Source of the DNA: Primulina eburnea
Taxonomy: Eukaryota > Streptophyta > Magnoliopsida > Lamiales > Gesneriaceae
Assembly: GCF_022965805.1 (NCBI RefSeq)
Contig: NC_133117.1
Location: forward strand, 9,386,183 to 9,450,182
DNA length: 64,000 nt
Reading direction: 5' to 3'
Both the position numbers and the translations under genes were made by a program. This document shows positions 48,886 through 60,342 of the stretch, in pieces. The notes below the pieces were generated by a model. That model searched no databases. It was not told where the DNA came from and was given only the letters and a program-made list of their open reading frames with translations. Numbering within the stretch: position 1 is the first letter of the stretch; each line of letters begins with the position of its first letter.

Positions 48886-50966
48886 CTACATTCTACCTCT
48901 GTATCTCACAATCCCATCTGACACTGTATAAAGAACACTGCCCTTGGCCTCATCTTTCAGTCTCCATTTCTGTAACTGCTCATCTGAAGACTGACCCGCT
49001 CGGATTCGGTCTAGCAAATCAGATTTGACTGTCAGATTAGACAGTCTAGGAGCTCTGCCCTCACGATAAATCTCTAGACCAAACTTCTGAATCTCAGATT
49101 GAAGGGGTTTCTGAGCTGACAACTGAGCTACCACTGCCACTTTTCTGCTCAAAGCGTCTGCGACAACATTAGCTTTTCCCGGGTGGTAGCTAATTTTGCA
49201 GTCGTAATCTTTCACGAGTTCCAACCACCGTCTCTGTCTCATATTCAGCTCTTTCTGTGTGAATAAATATTTGAGACTCTTGTGGTTGGTGAAAATCTGA
49301 CATTTCTTGCCGTATAGGTAGTGTCTCCAAATTTTCAGTGCGAAGACAACGGCGGCTAACTCTAGGTCGTGAGTCGGATAGTTCTTCTCATGCACTTTCA
49401 ACTGCCTGGATGCATAAGCTATGACTCGACCCTGCTGCATCAATACTGCGCCTAATCCGAGCTTAGATGCATCGGTATAAAGCACAAACTCGCCTTGCCC
49501 TATTGGCATGGCTAGCACTGGCGCCGAAATAAGAGCTTGCTTCAAAGTATCAAAGCTCTTCTGACATTCTTCACTCCACACAAACTTAGCATTCTTCTTG
49601 GTTAGTGAAGTGAGTGGCACTGCTATGGACAAAAACCCCTTAATAAACTTACGGTAGTAACCAGCTAAGCCCAAAAAGCTGCGGATTTCTGATGCATTCT
49701 TTGGCTCAACCCAATCCTTGACAGCTGCTACTTTCGCTGGATCCACCTCGATTCCACTGCTAGATACTATATGCCCCAAAAACGCTACCTTCTCTAGCCA
49801 AAATTCACACTTACTAAACTTCGCAAACAACTTACGGCTCTGCAAGGTCTGTAGAACTGTCCTCAAATGCTGGCTGTGCTCCTCATGGCCCTTCGAGTAT
49901 ATGAGAATATCGTCAATGAATACTATGACGAACTGGTCGAGGAACGACTGAAATACTCGGTTCATGAGATCCATGAAAATTGTTGGAGCATTTGTCAGAC
50001 CGAATGGCATTACTAAGAACTCGAAATGCCCATACCTGGTCCTGAAGGCCGTCTTGTGAACACCTGCATCCTTAACCTTCAGCTGGTGATACCCTGATCG
50101 AAGATCTATCTTAGAGAAAACTGTAGCTCCCTGCAATTGATCAAACAAGTCTTCGATTCTTGGAAGTGGGTACTTATTCTTGATCGTTACCTTGTTCAGC
50201 TCTCGGTAATCGATGCACAGTCTCATGCTCCCGTCTTTCTTCTTTACAAAGAGCACTGGTGCGCCCCACGGTGAGAAACTAGGGCGGATAAATCCTTTGT
50301 CGAGGAGCTCCTGAATCTGCTGCTTGAGCTCTAACATCTCAGCTGGAGCTAACCTGTACTGTGCCTTAGAGGTTGGCGCTGTGCCTGGCACGAGATCGAT
50401 TGCAAACTCCACCTCTCTCTCTGGTGGAAGGCCGGTGACGTCATCGGGAAAGACGTCTGGAAATTCTTTGACTACAGGTACCTCTGATAAAGATGGAGTG
50501 GGCACGTCAGGCGCTGAAATAATACTAGCCAAGATGGCCTGACATCCCTTGGAGATCAACCTCTTCGCCTGCATGCACGAAATCATGCGAGGAAAGCTTC
50601 TCCATCTGGCTGGCTCAAAAAGAAATTGCTCCATGCCCGGCGGTCTAACCAAAACTGACCTCTTCTGAAAATCTATCAGAACTCTATTCTTAGTCAGCCA
50701 GTCCATGCCCAAGATAATGTCGAATTCTGGCATCGGCAATAGGATTAAATCTGCATATACCAGGTGGCCATGCAGTTCTAGATCAATATCTCTGATCACA
50801 CTGGTAGCCAACAGCTCTTCCCCTGACGGGACTGTCACTGAAAAGTTCACGTCTAGGCCTATGGACTTGAGGTCCAAATGATTAGCAAACGTTTACGATA
50901 TGAAAGAGTGAGTGGCTCCTGAGTCTATCAGTGCAGTTGTGGATAGTCTCTTAATAAAAATGTTTC
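48886..50966 (-). pseudogene. Tekay protease, reverse transcriptase and RNase H
   Basis: Just after the candidate intron, LIDSGATHSF is the aspartic protease active site, followed by a TAA near 50893-50895 and then an open frame of 663 codons from 50877. Residues about 50-60 hold ILGMDWL. Reverse transcriptase is at about 190-350 with [24 protein letters not shown] and the catalytic [10 protein letters not shown]. RNase H is at about 465-590 with [22 protein letters not shown] and a final ADALSR. Apart from the stops the block is well preserved, in keeping with recent activity. It ends at a TAG before the integrase. Confidence 0.94.
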
Positions 50967-51141
50967 CTGAGATGCGTCAGCACAATACAAACTTATATCC
51001 CCAACATGCAAACAGTAACTTAAAGCACAACAGAACTCAATATCCCAAGTCATACAAACTATCACTAGCACACTAATAATCCCAAATGAAAATTCCACAT
51101 GCAAAGCAAAAATAATACTGAGCTTAGGTAGGAAAGTTTAC
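50967..51141 (-). other. Candidate spliceosomal intron inside gag-pol
   Basis: Between DTTLLTG and NIFIKRLSTTALIDSGATHS there are 175 minus-strand bases that start GTAAAC and end CATCTCAG and do not encode protease-like sequence. Removing them joins the zinc-knuckle/linker and the protease in frame. Confidence 0.65.
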
Positions 51142-52221
51142 CAGTCAGTAAGGTGGTGTCTGGATCCGCCTCCTGTGCGTGCATGGCGAATACCCTGCCC
51201 TGGGTTGGCTGCTTCCATTGCGGGCACTCTTTCAGCATGTGGTCGCTAGCTCCACACTTGAAGCACTTGCCCGATCCATATAAGCATGGCCCCGGGTGCT
51301 GGCGATTGCACTTAGGGCACACCGGAAAGTTAACGGGTTTCTGAGGCGCCCTTGCTGCTGTACTGGACCCTTGCCCCTTGGTGGTCCATGAAAAGGCTTC
51401 TTAGCTGGCGGCCCCTGAAACGGCCTCTTAAACTGGGGCCTCTGATTCTGCTGCTGGTGGTGCTGCGGCGGTGCTTGGTAGGGCCTCTTGCCCTGTCTAT
51501 CCGCCTCTATATCTCGCTGGTCCTGTTCTGCCGCCAAAGCTCTGGACACGGCGACTGTATACGTAGTAGGACCAGCTACCCTCACATCCCGGCGCAAGAT
51601 CGGCCGCAAACCGTCCATAAAATGCCTCAGCTTTGCCTGGGCATCATTCGAAATGAGGGGTACGAAGTAACACCCCCTCTCAAACTTTCTGACAAAGTCT
51701 GCCACGCTGCTATCCCCTTGCCTCAGTGTCATAAACTCCCTGGTCAGGCGGGAGCGTACTTCCTCAGTGAAGTACTTTGAGTAGAAAACTTCTTTGAATC
51801 CATTCCAAGGCAGCACTTGCAGATTGACTGCCACTGACGCGCTCTCCCACCATAGTCTAGCGTCCCCTGTCAGCAAGAATATAGCACATCTGACCCTGTC
51901 AGCGTCCGTCAGCTCCATAAAGTCAAATATCACCTCGATGGACTTGATCCATCCCTCAGCCACCATCGGGTCAGTAGTACCCGAAAACTCCTTCGGGCTC
52001 ATCCTCCGGAACCTCTCATATACTGCCTCCGGTCTAGGCCTCTCCTCGGGGCCTGCAACAGTCTGGTTCCTCGCAAATTGTGCGAAGAATTGCGTCATGC
52101 CAGCAAGCATCTGTGCTTGCATATCTGGCGGTGGCGGTGGTGGGGGATTGGCCCTCTCCTCATCTCGATGCTCTCTGTTCTCATCCCTTGTTTCACGGTC
52201 GATCACACGTCTAGGAGGCAT
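51142..52221 (-). pseudogene. Tekay gag (capsid/nucleocapsid)
   Basis: Start MPPRRVIDRETRDENREH at 52221 is preferred over the longer upstream frame (52263), which only adds leader-like residues. The capsid core is recognisable from FSGTTDPMVAEGWIKSIEVIF to FYSKYFTEEVRSRL and LRQGDSSVADFVRKFERG. A basic proline/glutamine-rich part follows, then a CCHC zinc knuckle (CFKCGASDHMLKEC). A one-base shift near 51344, between QQQG and PVNFPVCPKC-type sequence, separates capsid and knuckle frames. In the element gag packages the RNA. Confidence 0.93.
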
Positions 52222-52442
52222 AGTGTTCCAATAAATTACCCAACACGTAAACCCAACATGCATGAATATAATACCAATATCATAAGATGCACGTAATTTT
52301 GAACTTTAAAACATAAACATGCTGAAATCATGACCTAATGCATAGTACATAGCATAACTCAAAACTTTAAAACTTACAGACTTGAGGTGTGACTTCGAGA
52401 GCTTCTTGCGACTGGCAGTAGGCGTAACCCTTTACAAGAACA

Positions 52443-52457
52443 CCGCTCTGATACCAA
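52443..52457 (-). other. Primer-binding site of Tekay element
   Basis: Minus strand TTGGTATCAGAGCGG, complementary to the 3' end of initiator Met-tRNA, lies one base inside the 5' LTR. Confidence 0.92.
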
Positions 52458-52458
52458 C

Positions 52459-54602
52459 TGTAACGAACCGTACTTTTCATACTTAAAATTTGCGGAAAAA
52501 TTAAAAATTTTCTTTTAAACTAAATGAAATGCGGAACTGAAATCAAATACGGTCGTCACTACATCCTTCATCAATAAAAATATTTGAAATCGACATCACC
52601 AATAAAATTTTGTTAAAGGAAACTGTCTCAAAATATTTCGCATCCAGATGCTTAAAAGCTCAGAGTATTTTTAAACTTTGCATAAAACGTAAACTTTGCG
52701 GTCCTCGGGTCTAGCCTGCTACTCAGCCCAAGCCTGCCCTTTGGTCATCACCTCCTGCCTCCTTAGCATAGTCACCTGCATCGATCAAGTCTAGTGAGTC
52801 TAAAGACTCAACACGTATAAACTGGAATAACGAGTACTACATAATAAGATCGCATGCAACTTTAAAATAGGACATACATAACTTGAAACTTGAGCTTGCA
52901 TAATAAACTTAAACATAGGTACGTACGCAGTTAGACGTGCCATCAACATAAACATTCATAAACATATTGCATACTTGAACATACGTAACTTCATCATTTA
53001 TCGTAGAGGCATGTTTCAAAGCAAGTGACCCATAACATAATAAACGCCTGATCAGACACACCACAGTACTGGGCTGACAGGGACGTATCCACTGCCACAT
53101 ACATAAGATCCCCGTTCATAAGTTAACGGGCTGGTTGGTCCCCATTCATAATTTAACGCTTTCCAACCATGATCTAACCCGTTCATAATTTAACGGGCGG
53201 ATTGGTCCCCGTTCATAATTTAACGCTTTCCAATCCTAACATAATTTGGTCACAAGACATTTAGCATACCTCAAAAACTTGACATATTTTCTTTGCACGT
53301 CAACATACTTACTTGGCGTTGAGGGATTCGTTGGACTTCGATCGGGGCCGTTGCTGCACCAACTAACATGAATTTGCATAACTTAAACGTAGGAATCATA
53401 CTTACTCTCAAGTCCAAATCAATACTTAGGACGTTCTAACATTTCCCATGACACGACCTTGAAAATCCTTGCACTAAACCATGACGTCAAATCCCAAAAT
53501 ATACTTACAATTCTTTTCCAAACAGTGAGTACACGGACCCCTACCCCGGGTCCGTGTACAGGTCCATCTAGGTGCGGTGCAGTGACACTCGGAAAGAAGA
53601 AGGGACACGGACCCCGTGCCTACCTCCGTGTAGGGGACCGTGTAGACTCAGGTGAAAGACTCCATGAAAAAGGGTGGACACGGACCCCGTGCCAGGGTCC
53701 GTGCAGACTCTGGAAAAAAGGGCACTCCGGAAGAATAAAGGCACGGACCCCGTGCCAGGGTCCGTGTAAGGGTCCGTGCAGGCTCTGTGATCGCGAACTT
53801 ACGAAAATTCTTGTACATGCTTTGCTTAACTTTCTAGACCCGGTTGCACGAACTATGAACCGACACCCCGAGACCCATCCTAGCATACCATAACATAAAA
53901 CCAATTTCGTACAACATCTCAAGCAACGACGTTCATCTTACGACGCATACAATTTCAAAAACGTGACAATCGATAACATGCTAATCAAATACTAATTACA
54001 AAAGTTGACACACAAAATAATAAAAATCTAGAATGAAACTTGTGTGTGTTTAGGCGTGACATGTGTGTGTAAAAGTGTGTAACGTGTGCGTGAGTTTTGT
54101 GCGTAATTAGGGAATTTATTTTGCTTAATTAAAATCAATAACATGCTAATCAAATACTAATTACAAAAGTTGACACACAAAATAAATTAGTTAAAATATT
54201 AACTATACTCATCTTTAACTAAAATCCCTTAATAAAATAAAGTGCACACTTTTTAAATTTTTAAAAGTTTTAAAGTCTTAAAATTACCAAATAAATAAAT
54301 TGGGCTTAAAAATGCTAAACTCCATAAATTATTTAAAATGCCCCCAAACTCAACTTAAAATAAAATACCACGTTTTAAATTGCCAAAATCGTCACCGGGT
54401 CTTTTCCTCAATCCCGCTTCGAATAATCGCCTGAAACATGAAACTCGAAAAACGTTTTAACGTGCATCGCATAAATATAATTAATTTAAAATAATGCATT
54501 TAAATAAATCATGCATCGCTAAAACTCATTTAAAATTAATTTAAATGATTTAATAATTTAGTGAATGCATGGGTTATACGCGTACTGAATTTGGGCACTA
54601 CA
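52459..54602 (-). repeat. Tekay 5' LTR (2144 bases, internal deletion)
   Basis: Nearly identical to the 3' LTR, but the part matching about 46293-46961 is missing. In its place is about 40 bases (TAACATGCTAATCAAATAC ..., about 53973-54015) copied from sequence found 165 bases further along at 54140-54180. Confidence 0.93.
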
Positions 54603-54706
54603 ATATTATCTGGTAAATTGGCATAATTAGAATAATTACTGAGTTGCGAGAGCAAAATAATTCAAAACCGGGATAAATGAGCTTGAGTTACTATTTTTAG
54701 TAACCA

Positions 54707-54710
<4 letters not shown>

Positions 54711-54785
<75 letters not shown>
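54711..54785. repeat. (AT)n microsatellite
   Basis: About 75 bases of AT dinucleotides inside the element C LTR. Confidence 0.97.
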
Positions 54786-54786
<1 letters not shown>

Positions 54787-57391
54787 GTATATGTACATAC
54801 ATTGAACACACACCCATCAAAAGAAAAGACAGAAGAAAGAAGAAAGAAGACCCAAGCCCTTCCTTGTTTTCCCTTCACCCTTGTAGTGGCTGCGTCGTAT
54901 ATTTTCTGTCCAAAGTTGAAATCCAAATATTCTTGAAGTGTTGTCTTCCTAACATCTTAACCTTTGATTCAAGCTATAAATCAGTCATCTTGAGCAAGGA
55001 TCCGATTAGATCAAAGCTGTTGTTCTTGTGCTCTATTTCTCAGAGATTTCTTGACTGATTTGGTGAGCTTTTCTTCTTGTTGCTGCGATTTTTACAGCTT
55101 GAGTTTGAAAAAATGACATAAATAAATATTGTAGATCTTTGTGTTGGCTATCATTTAGCACTACAACCATCGAATTTCAGTTTTAAACGGATTTGATATG
55201 ATTTTGCTGCCAAAATGTGTCAAAACCAGATTCGAAATTGAACTGTGTAGAAAGGTTATTGTAATTCGAGGTTATGACCTTTGTACACTTGGATTCTGAA
55301 ATTGTGGCTCAAATAAAAAGTGTAGATCTATGTGTTGTCCTATAAATGAGACTTGAATCGTTAAAATATATCAAGAATTGAGACACTTGTGTATTTTTTT
55401 GTGAAACTACTTAGCTGGCATGTTATGTCCAAGAATAGATTGGATATAGTGAATGCAACGAAATGTTGGGCTCAATCGATTGAGAATTTGAATATGACTT
55501 CAACAAGACAAAAATTAGATAAATGAGTTTCTTTCATTTCCAATTGGCGTATATTGGTTTGAGTCAATATTGAGGTAGATATGAATTTTATGCTATGAAG
55601 TGCCGAATTTGTAACTATAGCAGAATGTAGTTTTCATGGTTTTTGTTTTTGGGAGTTTTAATCGTGTCGAGATGATTGAATTTCTTATTTATTTTTTCGG
55701 TGAAATGGTTCATTATTCGGCTTGTTGTTATGTGTTTTAGGCGATGATCTTGAAGTAAAGTTGATAATTGGAATTGTCAAATTGGTATAGGTATATTACA
55801 GTTCGCTAAAATACAACGGTAACACATATATTAAGTTTTAACATAAATACGTGTTATTGTTGTTTACGTGCTTATGTGGGTTATGTGTGTTGTTAAATAC
55901 CTCGTTGTTTTATATGATCATTATGTGGCATATTCTATGGTATTTAGTATAGGACATGATATCATGACATTAATGTTGAGCCGTATCATTCTTGTTAGAC
56001 CGTTGTCGATATTCATTGTTATCTGGCACTGTTGTTTATCTCGGGATCATGGTGCGGCTGATAGGCCTATATAAATTGACTCACATGAAACCGTAGATAT
56101 TATTGAACAATCATGTGGTTAGTTCAGCCTTTTGAGGTGAGCGCTGGGATTGTGTCATCCAGTTGTTTTGTGTCATTTTTGTTATATATCGTTACAGCTT
56201 TATGGAGGCTGAGTTGTGGGTGTTGATTTGCACAGCCTGACATACCTCGCATACTTGGCAGGACGGTTTAGCAGCACGACGATGTAAATCCCCTATGTGT
56301 CGCTCAAGCATTATTCTTGTCGATCGTATCGTTCAGTTGGCTCCATTTACCCCGTTGATATTGAGCCATGTTCATGCATTTCACATTTCATCTACATATA
56401 TATTGATGCGTGATTTATATTATTGTTATATTTGTTGAACTGTTTCATAATAGAATCATAACCTCAATTGTTTACTGGGGGGCTGCTGTGGTTGCTTTTG
56501 GGCACCATGGTAGATCTCTCGAGTGGCTTTGCAGCACCAAGCGGAGGTTACGCTAGCGGAGCTCGTGATTGAGGTGGAATTGCTTGGTTCTGTTCTTATG
56601 TCCATTGAACTCTCTCAGCTAGTCTTTATAGTTGTTTTGGACTTTGTGTCAGTTCTATGTCGTATTTTATATACTGGGGAGATGCCCCGAGCATCTATAT
56701 GGGTGTTTGATTTATTATTATTTAGTTTGGATCAATTTTAGTATGTTTTAATGTCTTTTCGGCTTAGTTGAACTGATGCTTGAGAATTGTTGATGTGTGC
56801 CTAGTCGGCAGTTGCATGTGATTGTTTATGATTTTGCAGCGCCAATCTTGAATCATTTTACTATTTTTCTGACGCTTGAGTTTTCTGGATGTCCTATTTA
56901 CCGAGAGGTCATGTCGAAATTTGTTTTAAGCTTTGAGGTCCGTTTTAAAGTATTTTAAACCATTTTCTGCTGCATAATTAAATCAAATCATTATTGTTTG
57001 ATCACTAATTGCCATTTGAGTAAATGAGCCTCACATTTTGGTATCATGCGTAAACTAGGATACACTCAAACTATATTCTAGGACACGAGTCTTTTCACTA
57101 ATGGTTGTTGCGCATGTGTTTGTTACTTGACAGCGTGCTTATGTGATTATATGATTTTTTTTATTTTCATTCTAATTGTTATAATGTTATATTGTATAGA
57201 ATGGAAGGAGATATTGAGATTCTTGTTGGTTAGATTTCTGTTGTTAGAGGTCGTGGTTGTGGTCGTGGACGGGGTAAGCCTCGTACCCGTGTTGATGATA
57301 CTAATGCTGAGCAAGATGTTGATCAGTTAGAGCAACTTAGGATGAACGAGTTAGTTGTTCGTTTTCACTCTATACATCCATCTTGATTCAG

Positions 57392-57689
57392 TGGTTCCAA
57401 GGGAGCTAAGAAAGCTGAACTATGGATTTCTGAGATTGAAGAATTGTTTGATCTGATTGAGTATCCTTCGTCGATTAAGATTAGCGTGCATCAGTTGAAA
57501 GATCTACCTTGATGACCTTAGATGCTCAGATGATTGTTCCATCGTGAGATGTATTTAAGTTGAAGTTAAATGGCCTCACAATGCTTAATTAACAACCATT
57601 TAATCATCTCTTAATCAGTAATTCATTCGAAATAAGGATCCGGTCATTACATGAGTTGACTATTAAGCTAAGCCCAAAATTAAACTGAA
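57392..57689. other. Element C gag remnant, then unclassified AT-rich DNA
   Basis: The first about 145 bases continue the broken gag reading (IKISVHQLKDL then stops). The rest is unrecognised. Confidence 0.5.
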
Positions 57690-57805
57690 TGATTAAAGTT
57701 TTTACTATTAAGCTTTAATGTATCTAATAGGTTACGAGCCTTTATTGTGTAGAGATGCAAGTGTAATTTTTGTTTTTATGATGATCTAAAACAAAAATAT
57801 CAGAA
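57690..57805 (+). mobile_element. Copia LTR fragment related to 30630-30745
   Basis: Shares, in order, AATGTATCTAAT/ATATATCTAAT, TGTGTAGA, AAGTGTAATTTTT and CTAAAACAAAAATATC with the candidate 5' LTR at 30328-31006. Diverged. May be what remains of the 3' LTR of the old Copia element. Confidence 0.55.
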
Positions 57806-58507
57806 GATAATTTTTGTCTTACAAATTTATATTCGTGAAACAGATCAACTGAATCTATATTTATAATAAAAATTAATATTTTTGAGAGTGATATTTCTTC
57901 CTAGGTCCGATCGGATATGAGATATATCTTATAAAATTGACCCATGAAACAATGTCATAAGAGTTTATGGATATATATTTAGTCTTTGTGTTCTTTGATG
58001 TTTCCAATTAAGAATATTTAAGCTTTCTATGTAAAATATAATATAATCTTTATGAATTCATAGTCGTGAAATGATGTAAATTCTATTAAGTAAGTAAAAA
58101 ATTATATCAATTAATATAATGAATTGATAAATCGATTTTTTTTTTAAAAAAATCGATACCTAAATAAAAAAAAATCGATACACAATTTAGGTTGATATTG
58201 TGTGGCTTTAATACGAGACTTCACAGCTTTATTGCATCCCGAGAGGTCTAAGACGCTAAATCCATATATTTTAAATGTAACAATGTATATATAAAAAAAC
58301 CAAAGCAAAATAGCAATCATTTAAAAAAAAATCACAATATGTAATAATTTGTCATAGCTGAATTCATGGTAAAGATGATTCATTTGCACCGAAATATCAC
58401 TGTCATTCATTAAAACCTTTTAGATAAGATGTCAAAACAATTTTGTGAATTTTTATCATCAAAGCAAATAAGTTTTTTTTATTATAACACCAACTTGTAA
58501 CTTTTAT
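57806..58507. other. AT-rich intergenic
   Basis: 57835-57960 faintly resembles the GTGAGACGG MITE core (AAAATTGACCCATGAAACA). Otherwise nothing recognised. Confidence 0.4.
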
Positions 58508-58862
58508 GATAGGCAAAAATTTGTGTGAGACGGTCTCACGGGTCGTATTTTTGAGACGGATCTCTTATTTGGATTATCCATGAAAAAATATTATTTTTTA
58601 TGCTAAGAGTATTACTTTTTGTTCCGTGAGACGGTCTTACATGAGACTCGCTCTTTCTGATATCAATGTTTAAAGAGTGAGTCTCATGTGAGACCGTCTC
58701 ACGCATCTTAATCTGTGAGACGGGTCAACCCTACCCATATTCACAATAAAAAGTAATACTCTTAGCATAAAAAAATAATACTTTTTCATGGATAACCCAA
58801 ATAAGAGATTCGTCTCACAAATACGACCCATGAGACCGTCTTACACAAGTTTTTGTCATGTT
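58508..58862. mobile_element. Two MITEs in head-to-head palindrome
   Basis: Copy 3 (58508-58660) and copy 4 (58668-58862) are inverted relative to one another. Outer ends AAATTTGTGTGAGACGGTCT and AGACCGTCTTACACAAGTTT are complementary, as are inner GAGACGGTCTTACATGAGAC and GTCTCATGTGAGACCGTCTC. Copy 3 lacks about 50 internal bases present in copy 4. The whole can fold into a hairpin of about 150 bp per arm. Confidence 0.88.
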
Positions 58863-59276
58863 TAAAACTTGAGATGTGATCTCGGATTCGAAATTAAATA
58901 GTAACAAACACGTTAAGCAATTCAGGAATATTATAATATTTACCCATTATGTATTATATTGGACAGAGAACTATTATTTTACCATTAATGAGTGATATAG
59001 GTGGTGGTACTAATTGCGTACCATTAACTTCCAATGAATCTCATTTTGGATTTGTAGCTTCATTCAGATCCAAGTTGAGCCAAAATCCTATCGAAATTGT
59101 CGCTTAACGAGGTTGCACCTTAGCCTTCAATCCTGACATTTTTTTTAATAAAAAATTGCGATACAATTCAAAATAAAAAAAATAATTTAAATATCAAAAT
59201 CTCGATCAAGCAAATAATATATCTTAAATTATCCTACTTCATTTAAAAATAATAATTTGAGAGAAAATTACATTTT
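58863..59276. other. AT-rich intergenic
   Basis: No ORF or repeat that I can support. Confidence 0.5.
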
Positions 59277-60221
59277 TGTCAGGTTGGTTTGTGATATGAT
59301 CGGTTAACTCAAGGTGAAAGTGTTTAGAAGGGGGGTTGAATAAACACTTGCTAAATTAAGACTTTTCGAAAGGTTGGGTTCAGTTTTGTTACAAACTGAC
59401 TCAAGTATCTCGTCGGTCGATAACAATCAGTTAAACTGAATAAAACAGTTGCGGAAAACTAACTGACTGAAAGATAGAATGGATAACTGAAAGTAAATAA
59501 CACAGGAAATGTTTCTGGATGTTCGGAGACTTGAATAACTCCTACGTCACCCCTTCTATCACAAAGATAGGATATTCACTAAAAGACTTTGATCAAATAC
59601 AATAACGTGTACTGACCCACTTCAGTTTGGACTTATCTATTGCCAAAACTGAAACTCTTAGTTAACAACTCTTTTACAGATCACAACTGATCTTAGCACA
59701 ACTTGTACAATTTATCGAAGATTACAAAGTGCTTTTTTAAGCTCAAAACGTAGCCTGAATGCTACTGATAAAACTGATAAGCTTGAGCTTTGATTTGACG
59801 AAGTTGAGAGAGTATTTTCGCAGAGTAACAGCAAGTAAAATGAGTAGTTCAGAATCGGTGGTTCTTCAGCTGCTCTCTTCGACTATTTATAGGCTTTTGT
59901 CAACGGTAACATTTATTTGAATAACAGCCATTGTTTGCCACGTTGATATTCTCTGACAGATCGTACACTGTAACTTTCTGAAATGCGGCGATCCACTACC
60001 AGTTCGCAGAGGACTGTACTATTTGTCGGTTGTCGTTTTCACTTTATGACGTGTACAGCTGAAAGATCAGCTGATAATAAATCAGTTGGCGAGAATGAAC
60101 TGGCGAGAATATCTACTGAAATATCAGTTAAGCTTGGTTCAGTTAAGTCGATCAGTTGGTAGCTTTTAGTTGCTGAATTCAGTTGAGTCTTTTGTCAAAC
60201 GCCGGAATTAAGTTTCCAACA
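59277..60221 (-). repeat. 3' LTR of an LTR retroelement (Copia/SIRE-like)
   Basis: Minus strand: the purine tract AAAGGGGGAAAT (60222-60233) is followed by TGTTGGAAACTTAATTCCGG. The probable end is CCAACCTGACA at 59277, giving about 945 bases; that border is less sure because the other LTR lies outside the window. The sequence includes the CCCCCCTTCTAAACAC and CCTACGTCACCCCTTCT stretches typical of such plant LTRs. Confidence 0.7.
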
Positions 60222-60233
60222 ATTTCCCCCTTT
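60222..60233 (-). other. Polypurine tract
   Basis: AAAGGGGGAAAT on the minus strand immediately before the TGTTGG of the LTR. Confidence 0.75.
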
Positions 60234-60342
60234 ATGGTGTTTTGACAAAACTTGGAATAAATAACTGAATTCTGCATAGTAGATAAAATAAGATCAACAA
60301 CTGAAATAATAGAAATCTGATACAATCAATACTGCTGTACTA

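Larger units (their letters stand above)
44787..54602 (-). mobile_element. Tekay/Del-type Ty3/gypsy chromovirus, nearly complete
   Basis: Minus-strand order: 5' LTR 52459-54602, primer site TTGGTATCAGAGCGG (52443-52457), gag, protease, reverse transcriptase, RNase H, integrase with chromodomain-like end, purine tract AGTGGGGGAGGAAC (47551-47564), 3' LTR 44787-47550. The perfect 5-bp target duplication ATATT is at 44782-44786 and 54603-54607. It inserted in the element C LTR. Coding is interrupted by one frameshift and three stops, and the 5' LTR carries a large deletion, so this copy is not autonomous. Confidence 0.96.
44766..57391 (+). mobile_element. Element C, unit 2: LTR split by Tekay insertion, plus gag start
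   Basis: The LTR starts TGTAAGGCCCTAGAG at 44766 within Copia RNase H, is split at 44787 by the Tekay element, and resumes at 54608 up to CCTCACA near 57030. A primer-like TTGGTATCATGCG then leads to a broken gag (from 57201; AKKAELWISEIEELFDLIEY follows a stop) to about 57536. No pol was seen. Confidence 0.8.

Noticed and set aside
54711..54785. Possible boundary or origin at the (AT)n tract
   Set aside because: Simple microsatellite inside an LTR; similar tracts at 11,883 and 30,016.
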